From: Cohnella rhizosphaerae
GTDB taxonomy: Bacteria > Bacillota > Bacilli > Paenibacillales > Paenibacillaceae
Assembly: GCF_029525575.1 (NCBI RefSeq)
Contig: NZ_JAPDIA010000003.1
Coordinates: 1,108,214-1,172,213 of the forward strand
Length of the DNA stretch: 64,000 bases
Direction of reading: 5' to 3'
Part shown: piece after piece, positions 1 to 9,997 of the stretch
How positions within the stretch are numbered: the first letter of the stretch is position 1
How the letters are laid out: every line of letters starts with the position of its first letter
Made by a program: the position numbers and the translations under genes
Notes under the pieces: generated by a model
What the model saw: the letters and a program-made list of their open reading frames with translations, nothing else
What the model was told of the DNA's origin: nothing
Database searches by the model: none

Positions 1-556
1 GGTGGACGAGCGCGTTCAGGTCGTGTCCGAGGAAGCAGAGCGTAAAGATCATGACGGCCTTGCCCATGATGATGGCGGTAACGAACGTATGCGTCGGGAT
101 CTTGGAGATGCCCGATGCGATATTAACGACGGCCGACGGAGAGAAGGGCAGGCACGACAGGATAAATATCGGCGTAAACCCTTTGCGCTCCACCCAGGAG
201 AAAAGGCGCTCCATGCGGGGCATCCGCCTCCGGATGCGCTCGCCGTAGCGGGAGCCGAAGCGGCGGGCGAGCAGGAACACGAGGATGGCGCCGCAGCTGG
301 CGCCGATCCAGGAATAAAGGAAGCCAAGCCATAGTCCGTAGGACAAGGCATTGCCCACGACGATGACGATGAGCGGCAAAAAAGGCAGCAGCGACTCGGC
401 CAAAGGCAGCAGAATGCCGGGCAGCGGCCCGAGCGCCGAATAGCGGTCGAGCAACGCCTGAATGTCTTCGAGGCTCATGCCTTTTAGGTAGGTCATCCAC
501 TCCTGCCAGCGCGTGGCGGCGAATGCGGCGATTCTGTCGGACAATAGCTGAAGCAT
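1..556 (-). CDS. TVP38/TMEM64 (VTT domain) membrane protein, 3' end outside window
   Basis: About 185 residues are visible from the ATG at 556; the stop lies left of the window. Several hydrophobic segments surround the VTT-type core, with a glycine-rich membrane stretch (GASCGAILVFLLARRFG) followed about 50 residues later by the family-typical FILSCLPFSPSAVVNIASG segment, around residues 135-155. The family is known for integral membrane proteins of the SNARE-associated/DedA superfamily, now linked to lipid scrambling, but the substrate here cannot be told. It lies only 8 bases downstream of the MFS gene on the same strand, so the two are probably co-transcribed. Confidence 0.8.
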   Translation of the reverse strand, partial: MLQLLSDRIAAFAATRWQEWMTYLKGMSLEDIQALLDRYSALGPLPGILLPLAESLLPFLPLIVIVVGNALSYGLWLGFLYSWIGASCGAILVFLLARRFGSRYGERIRRRMPRMERLFSWVERKGFTPIFILSCLPFSPSAVVNIASGISKIPTHTFVTAIIMGKAVMIFTLCFLGHDLNALVH

Positions 557-564
557 AGATTACC

Positions 565-1759
565 TCACATGCGCTGTGCGGGCGTCTCCCCGCGAAACAG
601 GCGGAATGGGAACAGCAGGTAGATGACGCCGATGACGGCAAAGATGACCGCCGTGCTCAAGACGACGGACGGCTCGCCGTAGCCGGTAGCCGCGAATCCG
701 CCGATGATCGGGCCGAGCAGTCCGCCGATGCCTTCGACGGCGGAGAGCACGCCCCATCCGAGGCCCTTCTGCTCGGGCGGCACGTAAGCCGCCAGCAGCG
801 CGTTCCAGGCGGGCAGCACGGCCGCGTAGGACAACCCGAGCGTGACGGCCCATACAAATGCCAGCACGGTCACTGGGCCGAGCGTCAAGCCGTAGAGCGC
901 GACGCCGAACAGGATGAAGCCGACGACCAGAAACCACTTTTTGCCGAGCCGGTCCGACAGTCTGCCCATCGGGATCAGCCCGAGCGCCGTAAATCCGCCG
1001 CCGGCGAGCAGAAGAAGCGTATATTGCCAGGATGCCATTCCGAGATGATCTTTTACGAAGCTGGGCAGGATCGGTTGCAGCATGCCGGCCGCCAGCGTCT
1101 GCAGGATCATGCCGGGCAGCAGCAAGCGCATGTCCTTCAAATGCGTGCCGAGCACGGCCAATTGCTTGCGAAAGGGTACGGCTGCCACTTCGGCATGCGC
1201 TTCCTTCGGAATCATCAGAGAGAGCAGCCAGGCGCCGGCGGAGACGAGCACCATGATCCAGTAGCTCGCCATCTCGCTGTGCACGAGCACCAGATTGAGG
1301 ACGACGGGACCGGAGCCGAGCCCGACGAGCCAGATCATGTACAAGAAGCCCATCTGGGCGCCGCGGCTCTCTTCCTTGACCTTGGTTAGGCAATAAATCC
1401 AGATCGGCGAGATGCCGAGCCCATACAGGCCGGCGGCCGAGATGAAGATCCAGGGCACGTCCGCCCAACCGATGAGCGCCATCCCGGCCAGCGAGGCGAG
1501 CAAGCCGATATTGATGATTTTTTTTGACGGGAAACCGGTGGACGAGATACCCCATCCCCAGCTTAAGCGCCGTATCGATCAAGTAGTGCGCGGTGATGGC
1601 CGCGCCGATCACGTCCAGGTCAAGACCGAGCGTCTCCTTGCCGTAGATGGGCAAAAAGCCGATGAGCGCCGCCCCGCGCACGAACTCCACCAGATAGAGG
1701 ATGATGGCCAGCAGCGATATTTCTTTGGTAAACATCGATTTGATCGAAGCCGTCTTCAA
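565..1759 (-). CDS. MFS transporter (one apparent frameshift)
   Basis: An integral membrane major facilitator permease of about 397 residues with some 12 hydrophobic segments; substrate unknown, drug or metabolite efflux is typical for this size. I place the start at the TTG at 1759 because AAGGAG stands 7 bases upstream; a later ATG at 1735 lacks a good site. The frame breaks in an A8 run (T8 on the plus strand, 1518-1525): upstream reads HRFPVKK and downstream resumes GLLASLAGMALIGW if one A is removed. A promoter lies at 1820-1847. The TVP38 gene follows closely. It is the only MFS gene here, but 14 kb from the siderophore genes, so an export role there is speculative. Confidence 0.8.
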
Positions 1760-1819
1760 CGGAATTCTCCTTTGAAGCCCTCTGGCGCGCAAGCGGCGGG
1801 CGGAATGCATGACCTCACC

Positions 1820-1847
1820 ATTATAGCCATAATCTGCATGCGATCAA
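1820..1847 (-). promoter_or_regulatory. Sigma-A-type promoter of the MFS gene
   Basis: On the minus strand TTGATC (1842-1847) and TATAAT (1820-1825) are separated by 16 bases. They sit about 60 bases ahead of the TTG start at 1759 in the gap after ilvA. Confidence 0.55.
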
Positions 1848-1865
1848 AGCCGCGGCCGAGGCCGG

Positions 1866-3149
1866 TCAGATCAGCAGGTTGAACAACAGCGGGTCCTTGT
1901 TCAGCTCCGCGTACCGGAACCCTTTATGATTCATCCGCTCGACCAGAGGGCCGTAGTCGTCCCGGCTCTTGAGCTCGATGCCCACAAGGGCCGGGCCGTT
2001 TTCCTTATTATGCTTCTTCGTGTATTCGAATTGGACGATATCGTCGTCCGGGCCGAGCACGTCGTCGAGGAACTCTCTGAGCGCGCCGGAGCGTTGCGGA
2101 AAGTTGACCATGAAGTAATGCTTGAGCCCTTCGTAAATCATCGAACGCTCCTTGATCTCCTGCATGCGGTCGACATCGTTGTTGCCGCCGCTTACGACGC
2201 AGACGACGCTCAGGCCGGCCAGACGTTCCGCCAGCATGGGCAGGGCGGCGACGGTCAGCGCCCCGGCCGGCTCCGCCACGATCGCGTGCTCGTTGTACAG
2301 TTCGAGGATCGTCGTGCATACGCGTCCTTCCGGCACGACGACCACCTCGTCGAGCAGGTCGCGGCACAGTGCGTAAGTCAGATCGCCGACCCGCTTGACG
2401 GCCGCGCCGTCCACGAACTTGTCGATCTCCTCGAGCGGCACGACCTCGCCGCGTTCCATCGCGGCCAGCATCGAAGGGGCGCCTTCGGGCTCGACGCCGA
2501 TGATGCGCGTACTCGGGCTGACGGCTTTCACGTAGGACGCGACGCCCGCGGCGAGACCGCCCCCGCCGACGGTCACGATCAGCACGTCGACAGGCTCCTT
2601 GCACACCTCCATGATTTCTTTACCCACCGTTCCGTTGCCTGCGATGATTCGGGGATCGTCGAAAGGATGGACGAAGGTCATGCCCGTTTCCCGCACCGCC
2701 CGCAGGGCTTCGGCATAGGCGTCGTCGAACGTATCGCCGGTAAGCCTGACCTCGACCTTGTCTCCGCCGAACAGCTCGACCTGTCCGACCTTTTGGCGCG
2801 GCGTCGTCGCGGGCATGTAAATAATGCCTGGAATGTCGAGCGCGGCGCAGGAATAAGCGACGCCCTGCGCATGATTGCCCGCGCTCGCGCAGATGACGCC
2901 GCGTTCGCGCTCCTCCGCGGGCAAGCCGGAGATCAGGTTGTAGGCGCCGCGAATTTTGAAGGAGCGCACGACCTGTTGGTCCTCGCGCTTCAGATGGATC
3001 CTGCAGCCGTGCTTGGCGGACAGGCGAGGATTGAACTGCAGCGGGGTGGGCGCTACGACGCTGCGGAGCGTATGGGCCGCGAACAGAATGTCCTCCATCC
3101 GGATAGAGGCGGGGGCGCTGCTGGGTAATGAGTCTGACAAGGTCATCAT
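1866..3149 (-). CDS. ilvA: Threonine ammonia-lyase (threonine dehydratase), biosynthetic
   Basis: A cytoplasmic PLP enzyme converting L-threonine to 2-oxobutanoate and ammonia, the first step of isoleucine synthesis. The 427 residues match the Bacillus-type length (about 420). Visible signatures are the PLP lysine in SFKIRGAYN (about residue 64), the SAGNHAQGVAYS loop, a GGGGLAAG phosphate-binding glycine run (about residue 195) and a single short C-terminal regulatory domain containing PQRSGALREF. Two ATGs in tandem (3149, 3146) follow an AGGAAGG site; either could start. It has its own promoter at 3264-3293 and no T-box that I can recognise. The frame is intact even through a C5 run. Confidence 0.95.
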   Translation of the reverse strand: MMTLSDSLPSSAPASIRMEDILFAAHTLRSVVAPTPLQFNPRLSAKHGCRIHLKREDQQVVRSFKIRGAYNLISGLPAEERERGVICASAGNHAQGVAYSCAALDIPGIIYMPATTPRQKVGQVELFGGDKVEVRLTGDTFDDAYAEALRAVRETGMTFVHPFDDPRIIAGNGTVGKEIMEVCKEPVDVLIVTVGGGGLAAGVASYVKAVSPSTRIIGVEPEGAPSMLAAMERGEVVPLEEIDKFVDGAAVKRVGDLTYALCRDLLDEVVVVPEGRVCTTILELYNEHAIVAEPAGALTVAALPMLAERLAGLSVVCVVSGGNNDVDRMQEIKERSMIYEGLKHYFMVNFPQRSGALREFLDDVLGPDDDIVQFEYTKKHNKENGPALVGIELKSRDDYGPLVERMNHKGFRYAELNKDPLLFNLLI

Positions 3150-3173
3150 CTTCCTTCCTGATCCTAAATGAAG

Positions 3174-3195
3174 AGCCGCCCCCGAAGGGACGGCT
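3174..3195 (-). promoter_or_regulatory. Leader hairpin of ilvA with UUCG tetraloop
   Basis: The leader between promoter and ilvA contains a 9-bp stem (one G-T pair) closed by a TTCG loop, about 25 bases ahead of the start. No T run follows, so it is not a clear terminator; it may stabilise the mRNA or serve as a simple attenuator. No specifier loop or T-box antiterminator motif was seen. Confidence 0.45.
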
Positions 3196-3263
3196 GGCTG
3201 GAGCTCGGACAGGGCGCCAAGTCCGCGCGGCGATCGAACTGTCCGACGTTTGAATTACTTAAT

Positions 3264-3293
3264 GTTATACTCTTAAGTAGGGATGCAAGTCAA
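3264..3293 (-). promoter_or_regulatory. Sigma-A-type promoter of ilvA
   Basis: TTGACT (3288-3293) and TATAAC (3264-3269) are 18 bases apart on the minus strand, about 115 bases before the ilvA start. Confidence 0.65.
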
Positions 3294-3349
3294 TGTGCGC
3301 CAGGCTCGCATGCGCCCCGCAAGAAGTACTGTCAGGAGGAGGCCTTCCT

Positions 3350-3923
3350 TTGAAAAAACTGCTGTTCGCCCTCATCGCCCTCGTCGTGCTCATCGCAGTG
3401 GGGAGCGTTATTCTATATCAATTGATCAAGCCGGCCGAGCGTCTCGATCTCTCCTACGAGAAGGTCGATCTCGAGAAAAAAGCGGTCGAAATGCTCAAGC
3501 GCGTGTCGACGCAGCTGGCGCTCTCCGAGGCTGACGTCAACAACCTGGCCAAGGAATCGATCGCGCAAAATCCAATGTACACGCCCGACGCGCGGATCAC
3601 GGGCGCCCGTTTCCGCCTGCTCGACGGCGATCGTTTGGCGGCGGACGTGAATCTGAAGATCAGGGAGCGGATCCCGGTCGGATTGACGATCGTATATCGG
3701 CTAAAATGGGCGTCGCCCAACCTGATTGCGGAGGTCGAGGGGGGCTTCGCTCCGGGGCGTGAAGCTGCCCGCCGACCGGTTCGAGGACGTCGTCATCCCG
3801 CTGGGCGACGAGCTGCCCAAGGTCGTCAAGATCAAGGACATATCGTCGGACGCGAGCGGACTTAAGGTGTCCTTTCGCGCGCCTTCGGCGAGCGAGCTCC
3901 GCGACCTGATCGGCGGCCTTTAG
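3350..3923 (+). CDS. Membrane-anchored hypothetical protein, YpmS/DUF2140-like layout (one apparent frameshift)
   Basis: About 190 residues: an N-terminal membrane anchor (residues 4-24) followed by an exported alpha/beta domain. I start at the TTG at 3350 because AGGAGGAGG stands 7 bases upstream. The frame breaks in a G6 run at 3739-3744; removing one G joins LIAEVEG to ASLRGVKLPADRF, ending at the TAG at 3921. The layout (short anchor, then an exported domain ending in a short hydrophobic tail) resembles DUF2140/YpmS proteins, but no motif proves it. It stands divergent from ilvA. Function unknown. Confidence 0.7.
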
Positions 3924-3961
3924 TCAGGCTGCCGATCTCGTCCCGGCCATCCGGGCAAACA

Positions 3962-3990
3962 TTGAACGGGCCGCGGAATCAAGCTATAAT
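3962..3990 (+). promoter_or_regulatory. Promoter of the FHA-domain gene
   Basis: TTGAAC (3962-3967) and TATAAT (3985-3990) with a 17-base spacer, about 78 bases before the ATG at 4068. Confidence 0.65.
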
Positions 3991-4067
3991 CGAGATCATA
4001 AGCGGTATTAAATAATAAACCTGCGCATACGCATTAGTAAGCGTTTACATGACTAGGAGGAGCCGCC

Positions 4068-4796
4068 ATGAAAAGAAGGTCCGGCTTCCGCGCCCTGTCG
4101 GCCGCCGCGCTGGCGCTCGCCGCCGCGGCATGGCCGGGCCTGAAGGCGGAGGCGGCGCCGGCCGCTCAAACGGCCGCAGAGCGCCTGGAGTCGCAAGGCA
4201 TGCTTCCGCTCCTGGCGGCCATGGCGATCGGCATCGCCGTATCGGTTATCGCGGTGCTGGCGTTTCTGCAGATGACTTCGCGGGGTAAGAGTACGAAGGA
4301 GGACGAGTCCAGGCCCGCGAATTCGGACTTGTTTACTTCGAACCAAGCCGCTCACGGCTATGACGCCGATACCGATAAGGAAGAAAGCGACGAGCCGGGA
4401 TACACCATCCCGCTCCGGAGCCTGGGCGACGCGTCGGATAAGACCGGGCGGGGCACGACTGCGACGGCAGGCGAAGGCGAGCCGCGTCTCGTCGGCGTGG
4501 CGGGGCAGTTTGCCGGCGTCAGCTACAGCTTGGCGGACAGGCCTTTGGCCATCGGCAGGGACAGCCATCAATGCGAGCTCGTCTATCCGGACGGCCACGC
4601 CGAGATCAGCCGCAAGCATTGCACGGTCAGCTACGATCCTTCCCGCCGCGTTTTTTCGCTGGTCGACCACGGCTCGTCCAACGGTACATATTTGCCCGAC
4701 GGCACGCGGCTGGCTGCCGGGGATCGGCAAGAGCTCAAGGCGGGCGACCGTTTCAGCTTGCCGGGCGGGGAACAATGGTTCGAGGTAGACGTCTGA
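4068..4796 (+). CDS. Membrane-anchored FHA-domain protein
   Basis: 242 residues. Residues 1-28 look like a signal peptide, a second hydrophobic stretch at about 45-68 would anchor the protein, and residues 69-140 form an acidic low-complexity linker. The C-terminus (about 150-242) is a forkhead-associated domain with PLAIGRDSHQCELVY, ISRKHC and GSSNGTYLPDG, the expected phosphothreonine-binding residues (R, S, H, N). FHA domains bind phosphothreonine peptides, so a Ser/Thr kinase partner is likely, but none is in the window. AGGAGG precedes the ATG by 8 bases. The frame is intact although it contains a T6 run. Confidence 0.85.
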   Translation: MKRRSGFRALSAAALALAAAAWPGLKAEAAPAAQTAAERLESQGMLPLLAAMAIGIAVSVIAVLAFLQMTSRGKSTKEDESRPANSDLFTSNQAAHGYDADTDKEESDEPGYTIPLRSLGDASDKTGRGTTATAGEGEPRLVGVAGQFAGVSYSLADRPLAIGRDSHQCELVYPDGHAEISRKHCTVSYDPSRRVFSLVDHGSSNGTYLPDGTRLAAGDRQELKAGDRFSLPGGEQWFEVDV

Positions 4797-4930
4797 GGAC
4801 GGTTTTTCTGTTAAACCTCAAGTCGAACTGGTATAATGAGGCGAACGGGAAGTAAACATCTAAATATGGGCAGCCGGGCGTCAACTCTGTACGAATCTTG
4901 CGGGAAGTTTCCGCCGGGAGGGATTATGGC

Positions 4931-5119
4931 ATGGCAAAGCGCGGTCATAACGAAGTTCAGGAGAGTCTGCAGGAACTAACGAGAATTTTTCGCCCCAAGG
5001 ATCCGCGCAAGTTCGTGAAGGACTACATCCGGAAATACAGAATCACCGGCGGCTATGAAGATGAACTTACCGTTATCGTTGAACGCGAGCTGATGAGGAT
5101 CAACTCGTCCGCTTCCTGA
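4931..5119 (+). CDS. Small conserved-looking cytoplasmic protein, 62 residues
   Basis: A basic, helical protein beginning MAKRGHNEVQESLQ and ending with a mixed-charge helix. I choose the ATG at 4931 because GGGAGGG lies 8 bases upstream; a longer in-frame start at 4898 lacks a site. A strong terminator follows at once. I do not recognise the family; the fixed RBS and terminator argue that the gene is real. Confidence 0.65.
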   Translation: MAKRGHNEVQESLQELTRIFRPKDPRKFVKDYIRKYRITGGYEDELTVIVERELMRINSSAS

Positions 5120-5133
5120 CCACCGATTTTTCG

Positions 5134-5168
5134 CAAGGCCTCTCCGACTCGGGGCCTTGTTTTTTTTA
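5134..5168 (+). terminator. Rho-independent terminator
   Basis: A 9-bp stem (CAAGGCCTC with GGGGCCTTG) followed by T8, directly after the 62-residue gene. Confidence 0.85.
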
Positions 5169-5302
5169 TGTCGCGGCATTTTGCGCTTCTATTCAAGATC
5201 GCTCATGCGAATCAGCCCCCCTGCAAGTTTGATTTCAATTATCGTACCCTCACCTTGAAATGCCAACCAACCGACCGATCGCCCTTGCGAAGCCGGACTT
5301 CG

Positions 5303-5803
5303 GCCGCGAGATGTGCGATAAAATCGCATAACTCGGCCGCTGCTCGGCTCTTCGGCTCTTCGGCGCGAGATGTGCGATAAAATCGCATAACTCCGCCGCT
5401 GCTCGGCTCTTCAGCGCGAGATGTGCGATAAAATCGCATAACTCAGCCGCTACTCGGCTTTACAGCGCGAGATGTGCGATAAAATCGCATAACTCAGCCG
5501 CTGCTCGGCTCTTCGGCGCGAGATGTGCGATAAAATCGCATAACTCAGGCGCTGCTCGGCTCTTCGGCGCGAGATGTGCGATAAAATCGCATAACTCGGT
5601 CGTTGCTCGGCTCTTAAGCGCGAGATGTGCGATAAAATCGCATAACTCAGCCGCTGCTCGGCTCTTCAGCGCGAGATGTGCGATAAAATCGTATAACTCG
5701 GCCGCTACTCGGCTTTACAGCGCGAGATGTGCGATAAAATCGCCTAACTCGGCCGCTGCTCGGCTCTTCGGCGCGAGATGTGCGATAAAATCGCCTAACT
5801 CAA
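5303..5803. repeat. Tandem array, ten copies of a 51-bp unit with two hairpins per unit
   Basis: The core CGCGAGATGTGCGATAAAAT begins at 5305, 5364, 5415, 5466, 5517, 5568, 5619, 5670, 5721 and 5772, an exact 51-bp period after the first copy, which carries an 8-base internal duplication. Each unit holds a 6-bp stem with AAA loop (TGCGAT-AAA-ATCGCA) and a second small stem (GCCG...CGGC). Copies 8 to 10 carry base changes in the first stem (copy 8 GTAT, copies 9 and 10 GCCT, in place of GCAT). No spacers or cas genes are present. Since 51 is a multiple of three, reading frames run through, but no RBS supports a protein. It fills the space between a terminator and the convergent spore lipoprotein gene. 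Confidence 0.9.
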
Positions 5804-5807
5804 ACTC

Positions 5808-5870
5808 ACAAATAAATAAAATGCGGGCCGCTGCAGAAATGAAGCTCTCTGCGCAGCCCGCTTTTAAGGT
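5808..5870 (-). terminator. Terminator of the YhcN/YlaJ gene
   Basis: On the minus strand GCGGGC and GCCCGC bracket an extended imperfect stem (mismatch and one bulge, then GCAGA/TCTGC), followed by ATTTTATTTATTT. It begins 10 to 12 bases after the stop codon. Confidence 0.65.
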
Positions 5871-5877
5871 GTGTCGG

Positions 5878-6612
5878 TCATCCATGCTTGCGCGCGGCGT
5901 GCGCGGTAGGCTCGGGCACCGGAAGGGGGACTTCGTCGCCTGCCGCGAACATATACTTGGCAAGCCTGTTGAAGCTTGGCGTAAGGGGGGCAAGCGGTTG
6001 TCCGTCCCAGGCGGCTTTGGCATAGCCGAGCAGTTGGTTCACATACTCCATGTTGGCGGAGATGTGGACGCCGTTAACGTTGGGCGCCATTTTGCGCACC
6101 TCGTTGGCCAAGGTCTGCCGGAATTCCGTCGAGAGATCCGAGATGTCCTTGTGTGAAAACGAGGAATTGTAGGGCGTCACGATTTTCGTCAAATCCCAGG
6201 AAGTGCTGCCCGTATCCACGTTATAGACGCCTTCGGTTGTGCCGGTATTGTCCTGTTCGCGCGCTTTTTGACCGCCGCCGTGCGAGCGAACGCCCGTCGC
6301 CGTCAGATCGGTGGATATGCCGACGTACGCGTTTTTATCCGTCACCATGACGATGGCGTTGGCGACGCCCGGCACGTTGGACAAGCGGTAGGAAAGGGCG
6401 GAGCTGTATTCGAAATAACGATTGTCATGCGCGCGCGGATCGGTGACGACATGGCTGTAGGCGCGAACGCCGGACATTTTGGGATCGTTAGCCGTTCTGC
6501 TGCCGTAATCGTTGGCGCTTTGCTGATGATGGGCTTTATAGTTGCAGCCGCCCAACGTCGCCGTCAGCGCGGCCGCGAGCAGAACTGCATGGGCGCAACG
6601 GCGCTTGTTCAT
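5878..6612 (-). CDS. YhcN/YlaJ-family sporulation lipoprotein
   Basis: 244 residues with a lipoprotein signal (lipobox LGGC at about residue 22) and a domain of the Spore_YhcN_YlaJ type: paired stretches LSNVPGVANAIVMVTDKNAYVG and, near the C-terminus, the predicted NVNGVHISAN segment. Members are spore or germination-associated lipoproteins of unknown biochemical role. I chose the ATG at 6612 because GAGGAGG lies 8 bases upstream and it gives a proper signal; the longer in-frame start at 6909 would bury that signal. It is monocistronic, convergent with the small gene at 4931. Confidence 0.8.
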   Translation of the reverse strand: MNKRRCAHAVLLAAALTATLGGCNYKAHHQQSANDYGSRTANDPKMSGVRAYSHVVTDPRAHDNRYFEYSSALSYRLSNVPGVANAIVMVTDKNAYVGISTDLTATGVRSHGGGQKAREQDNTGTTEGVYNVDTGSTSWDLTKIVTPYNSSFSHKDISDLSTEFRQTLANEVRKMAPNVNGVHISANMEYVNQLLGYAKAAWDGQPLAPLTPSFNRLAKYMFAAGDEVPLPVPEPTAHAARKHG

Positions 6613-6856
6613 AAACGGGTCCTCCTCGGAATCTGGATGCGATGCGACTAGTGTTCGCCGCCGCCGCAAAAGTATGCCGCGCCCGCGTACATAAAACAAG
6701 CCGTCAATGGTAAAAGCTGATGGAAAGGCCTGCGGCCGAAGATCGGGAGCCCTCGCGGGCTTGCGGACGAAGAAAGCCTTTGCATGAGGGGGCCAAAGGC
6801 CCGCGAAAACGCAAAATCGAGCCTTGAAACCCTTGCGGCGCAACGATTTTGACAGT
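6613..6856. other. Intergenic stretch between spore lipoprotein and ctaC
   Basis: No gene is visible. Open frames here lack ribosome binding sites. The lipoprotein promoter must lie here but I could not fix a sigma-G or sigma-A pair with confidence. Confidence 0.4.
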
Positions 6857-6888
6857 TTTGAGAACAATTTGTGAACTGTTGTGTGAAC
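6857..6888 (+). promoter_or_regulatory. Three tandem ResD-like boxes upstream of ctaC
   Basis: TTTGAGAAC (6857-6865), TTTGTGAAC (6868-6876) and TGTGTGAAC (6880-6888) are spaced 11 and 12 bases, about one helical turn each, and end just before the -35 box at 6890. In Bacillus subtilis ResD binds TTTGTGAAT-like sites and activates cytochrome oxidase genes, so aerobic/redox control of this operon by a ResDE-type system is inferred. Confidence 0.55.
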
Positions 6889-6889
6889 A

Positions 6890-6918
6890 TTGACAAACTG
6901 TCGTACCAATCTTTATAT
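6890..6918 (+). promoter_or_regulatory. Promoter of the caa3 oxidase operon
   Basis: TTGACA (6890-6895) and TTATAT (6913-6918) with a 17-base spacer, about 120 bases ahead of ctaC. Confidence 0.7.
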
Positions 6919-7037
6919 TTATTAGAGGGTTTAGGCACGTGCGTGTACAAAGTTCGACATCGCGCAACACATGGATCGCCGCCGCCACAGTCAGAGAAGA
7001 GGGCGATCCGTGATTATGTCAAAGTGGGGATGAATGG

Positions 7038-8111
7038 ATGATGAATCGGTGGCGCGTATTAAAGCGTTTGCTTCCGCTCGTGGCCGGCATGGCGCTATTG
7101 CTGTCGGCGTGCGGTAGGGAGGATCTGTCGACATTGAGCCCTAAAGGGCCGGTGGCGCAAAAGCAATTTGACCTGATGACGCTCTCGATCTCGATCATGG
7201 CGCTTGTCGTTGTCGTCGTGTTTGCGATCTGTATTTACGTACTGATCCGCTTCCGCCGGCGCAAAGGCGACAATACGGTCCCGAAGCAAGTCGAAGGGAA
7301 TCACACGCTGGAGATTATCTGGACGGTCGTTCCGATTATTTTGCTGCTCATTCTGGGCGTCCCGACGATCAACACGGTTTTCGGGTTGTCCAAGGACTAT
7401 TCCAAGGATCCCGAGGCGGTTCAGGTTACCGTCACTTCTCACCAATACTGGTGGGAGTTCGAGTATCCGGAATACGGCATTAAGACCGCGCAGGAGCTGA
7501 TCGTGCCGACGGGCCGCAAGATCCAGTTCAAGCTGGCGTCCGGCGACGTGACGCACGCCTTCTGGATTCCGTCCATCGGCGGCAAGATCGACACCAACGC
7601 GGGTCTTGGCACGACGAACAAGCTTTACCTCGAGTTCCCCAACGAAGGCGTGTTCAGAGGCAAGTGCGCCGAGCTTTGCGGCCCTTCCCACGCTTTGATG
7701 GACTTCAAGGCGAAGGCCGTCAACCAGGCTTCGTTCGACCGCTGGGTCGCGGCGATGAAGACTCCGGTCTCCATGCCTGCGGACGAGAACGTCAAGGCGG
7801 CGTTCGAGAGCAAGTGCCTGACCTGCCACGCGATCGGCGAGACGAACGCGGGCAGCGCGGCGCCGAACCTTACGGGCGTCGGCAGCAGGCTCACCGTCGG
7901 CGGTATCCTCTACAACGACGAAAAGTCGGCAGAGGAGAACCTCAAGGACTGGATCGCTCACGCGCAGACGATCAAGCCGGGCAACCAGATGCCGGACGTC
8001 GGCACGGATGTCAAGTACGGACCTGGCAAGGGCACGACGGCGACCGGCCTTACGGAAGAAGAGCTCGACGGCATCGCGAAGTATCTGGCCGGCCAAAAGC
8101 TCGAATACTAA
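7038..8111 (+). CDS. ctaC: Cytochrome caa3 oxidase subunit II with cytochrome c domain
   Basis: 357 residues. It is a lipoprotein-type precursor (LLLSACG, about residues 20-26) with two membrane helices (about 47-70 and 92-112), a cupredoxin domain carrying the CuA site (THAFWIP and CAELCGPSH) and a fused C-terminal cytochrome c domain with the haem motif CLTCH (about residue 259) and a later Met ligand region (NQMPDVG). It accepts electrons from cytochrome c or quinol chains and passes them to subunit I at the membrane outer face. Fusion with cytochrome c is diagnostic of the caa3 type. It leads a ctaC-D-E-F operon. Confidence 0.95.
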   Translation: MMNRWRVLKRLLPLVAGMALLLSACGREDLSTLSPKGPVAQKQFDLMTLSISIMALVVVVVFAICIYVLIRFRRRKGDNTVPKQVEGNHTLEIIWTVVPIILLLILGVPTINTVFGLSKDYSKDPEAVQVTVTSHQYWWEFEYPEYGIKTAQELIVPTGRKIQFKLASGDVTHAFWIPSIGGKIDTNAGLGTTNKLYLEFPNEGVFRGKCAELCGPSHALMDFKAKAVNQASFDRWVAAMKTPVSMPADENVKAAFESKCLTCHAIGETNAGSAAPNLTGVGSRLTVGGILYNDEKSAEENLKDWIAHAQTIKPGNQMPDVGTDVKYGPGKGTTATGLTEEELDGIAKYLAGQKLEY

Positions 8112-8149
8112 TACTCTAGCTTCTGCGGGGAATGAAGGAGGACGCGGCT

Positions 8150-9993
<1,844 letters not shown>

Positions 9994-9997
<4 letters not shown>

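Noticed and set aside
3150..3290. T-box riboswitch ahead of ilvA
   Set aside because: The leader is only about 110 bases and shows no specifier loop, AG-bulge or antiterminator element.
5239..5439. Repeat-encoded peptide MRFYRTSRAEEP... across the 51-bp array
   Set aside because: The frame is open only because 51 is a multiple of three. There is no ribosome binding site, and base changes occur in the hairpin arms without regard to codons.
5303..5803. CRISPR array
   Set aside because: Units are contiguous with no unique spacers and no cas genes are nearby. The same holds for the arrays at 34841 and 35439.
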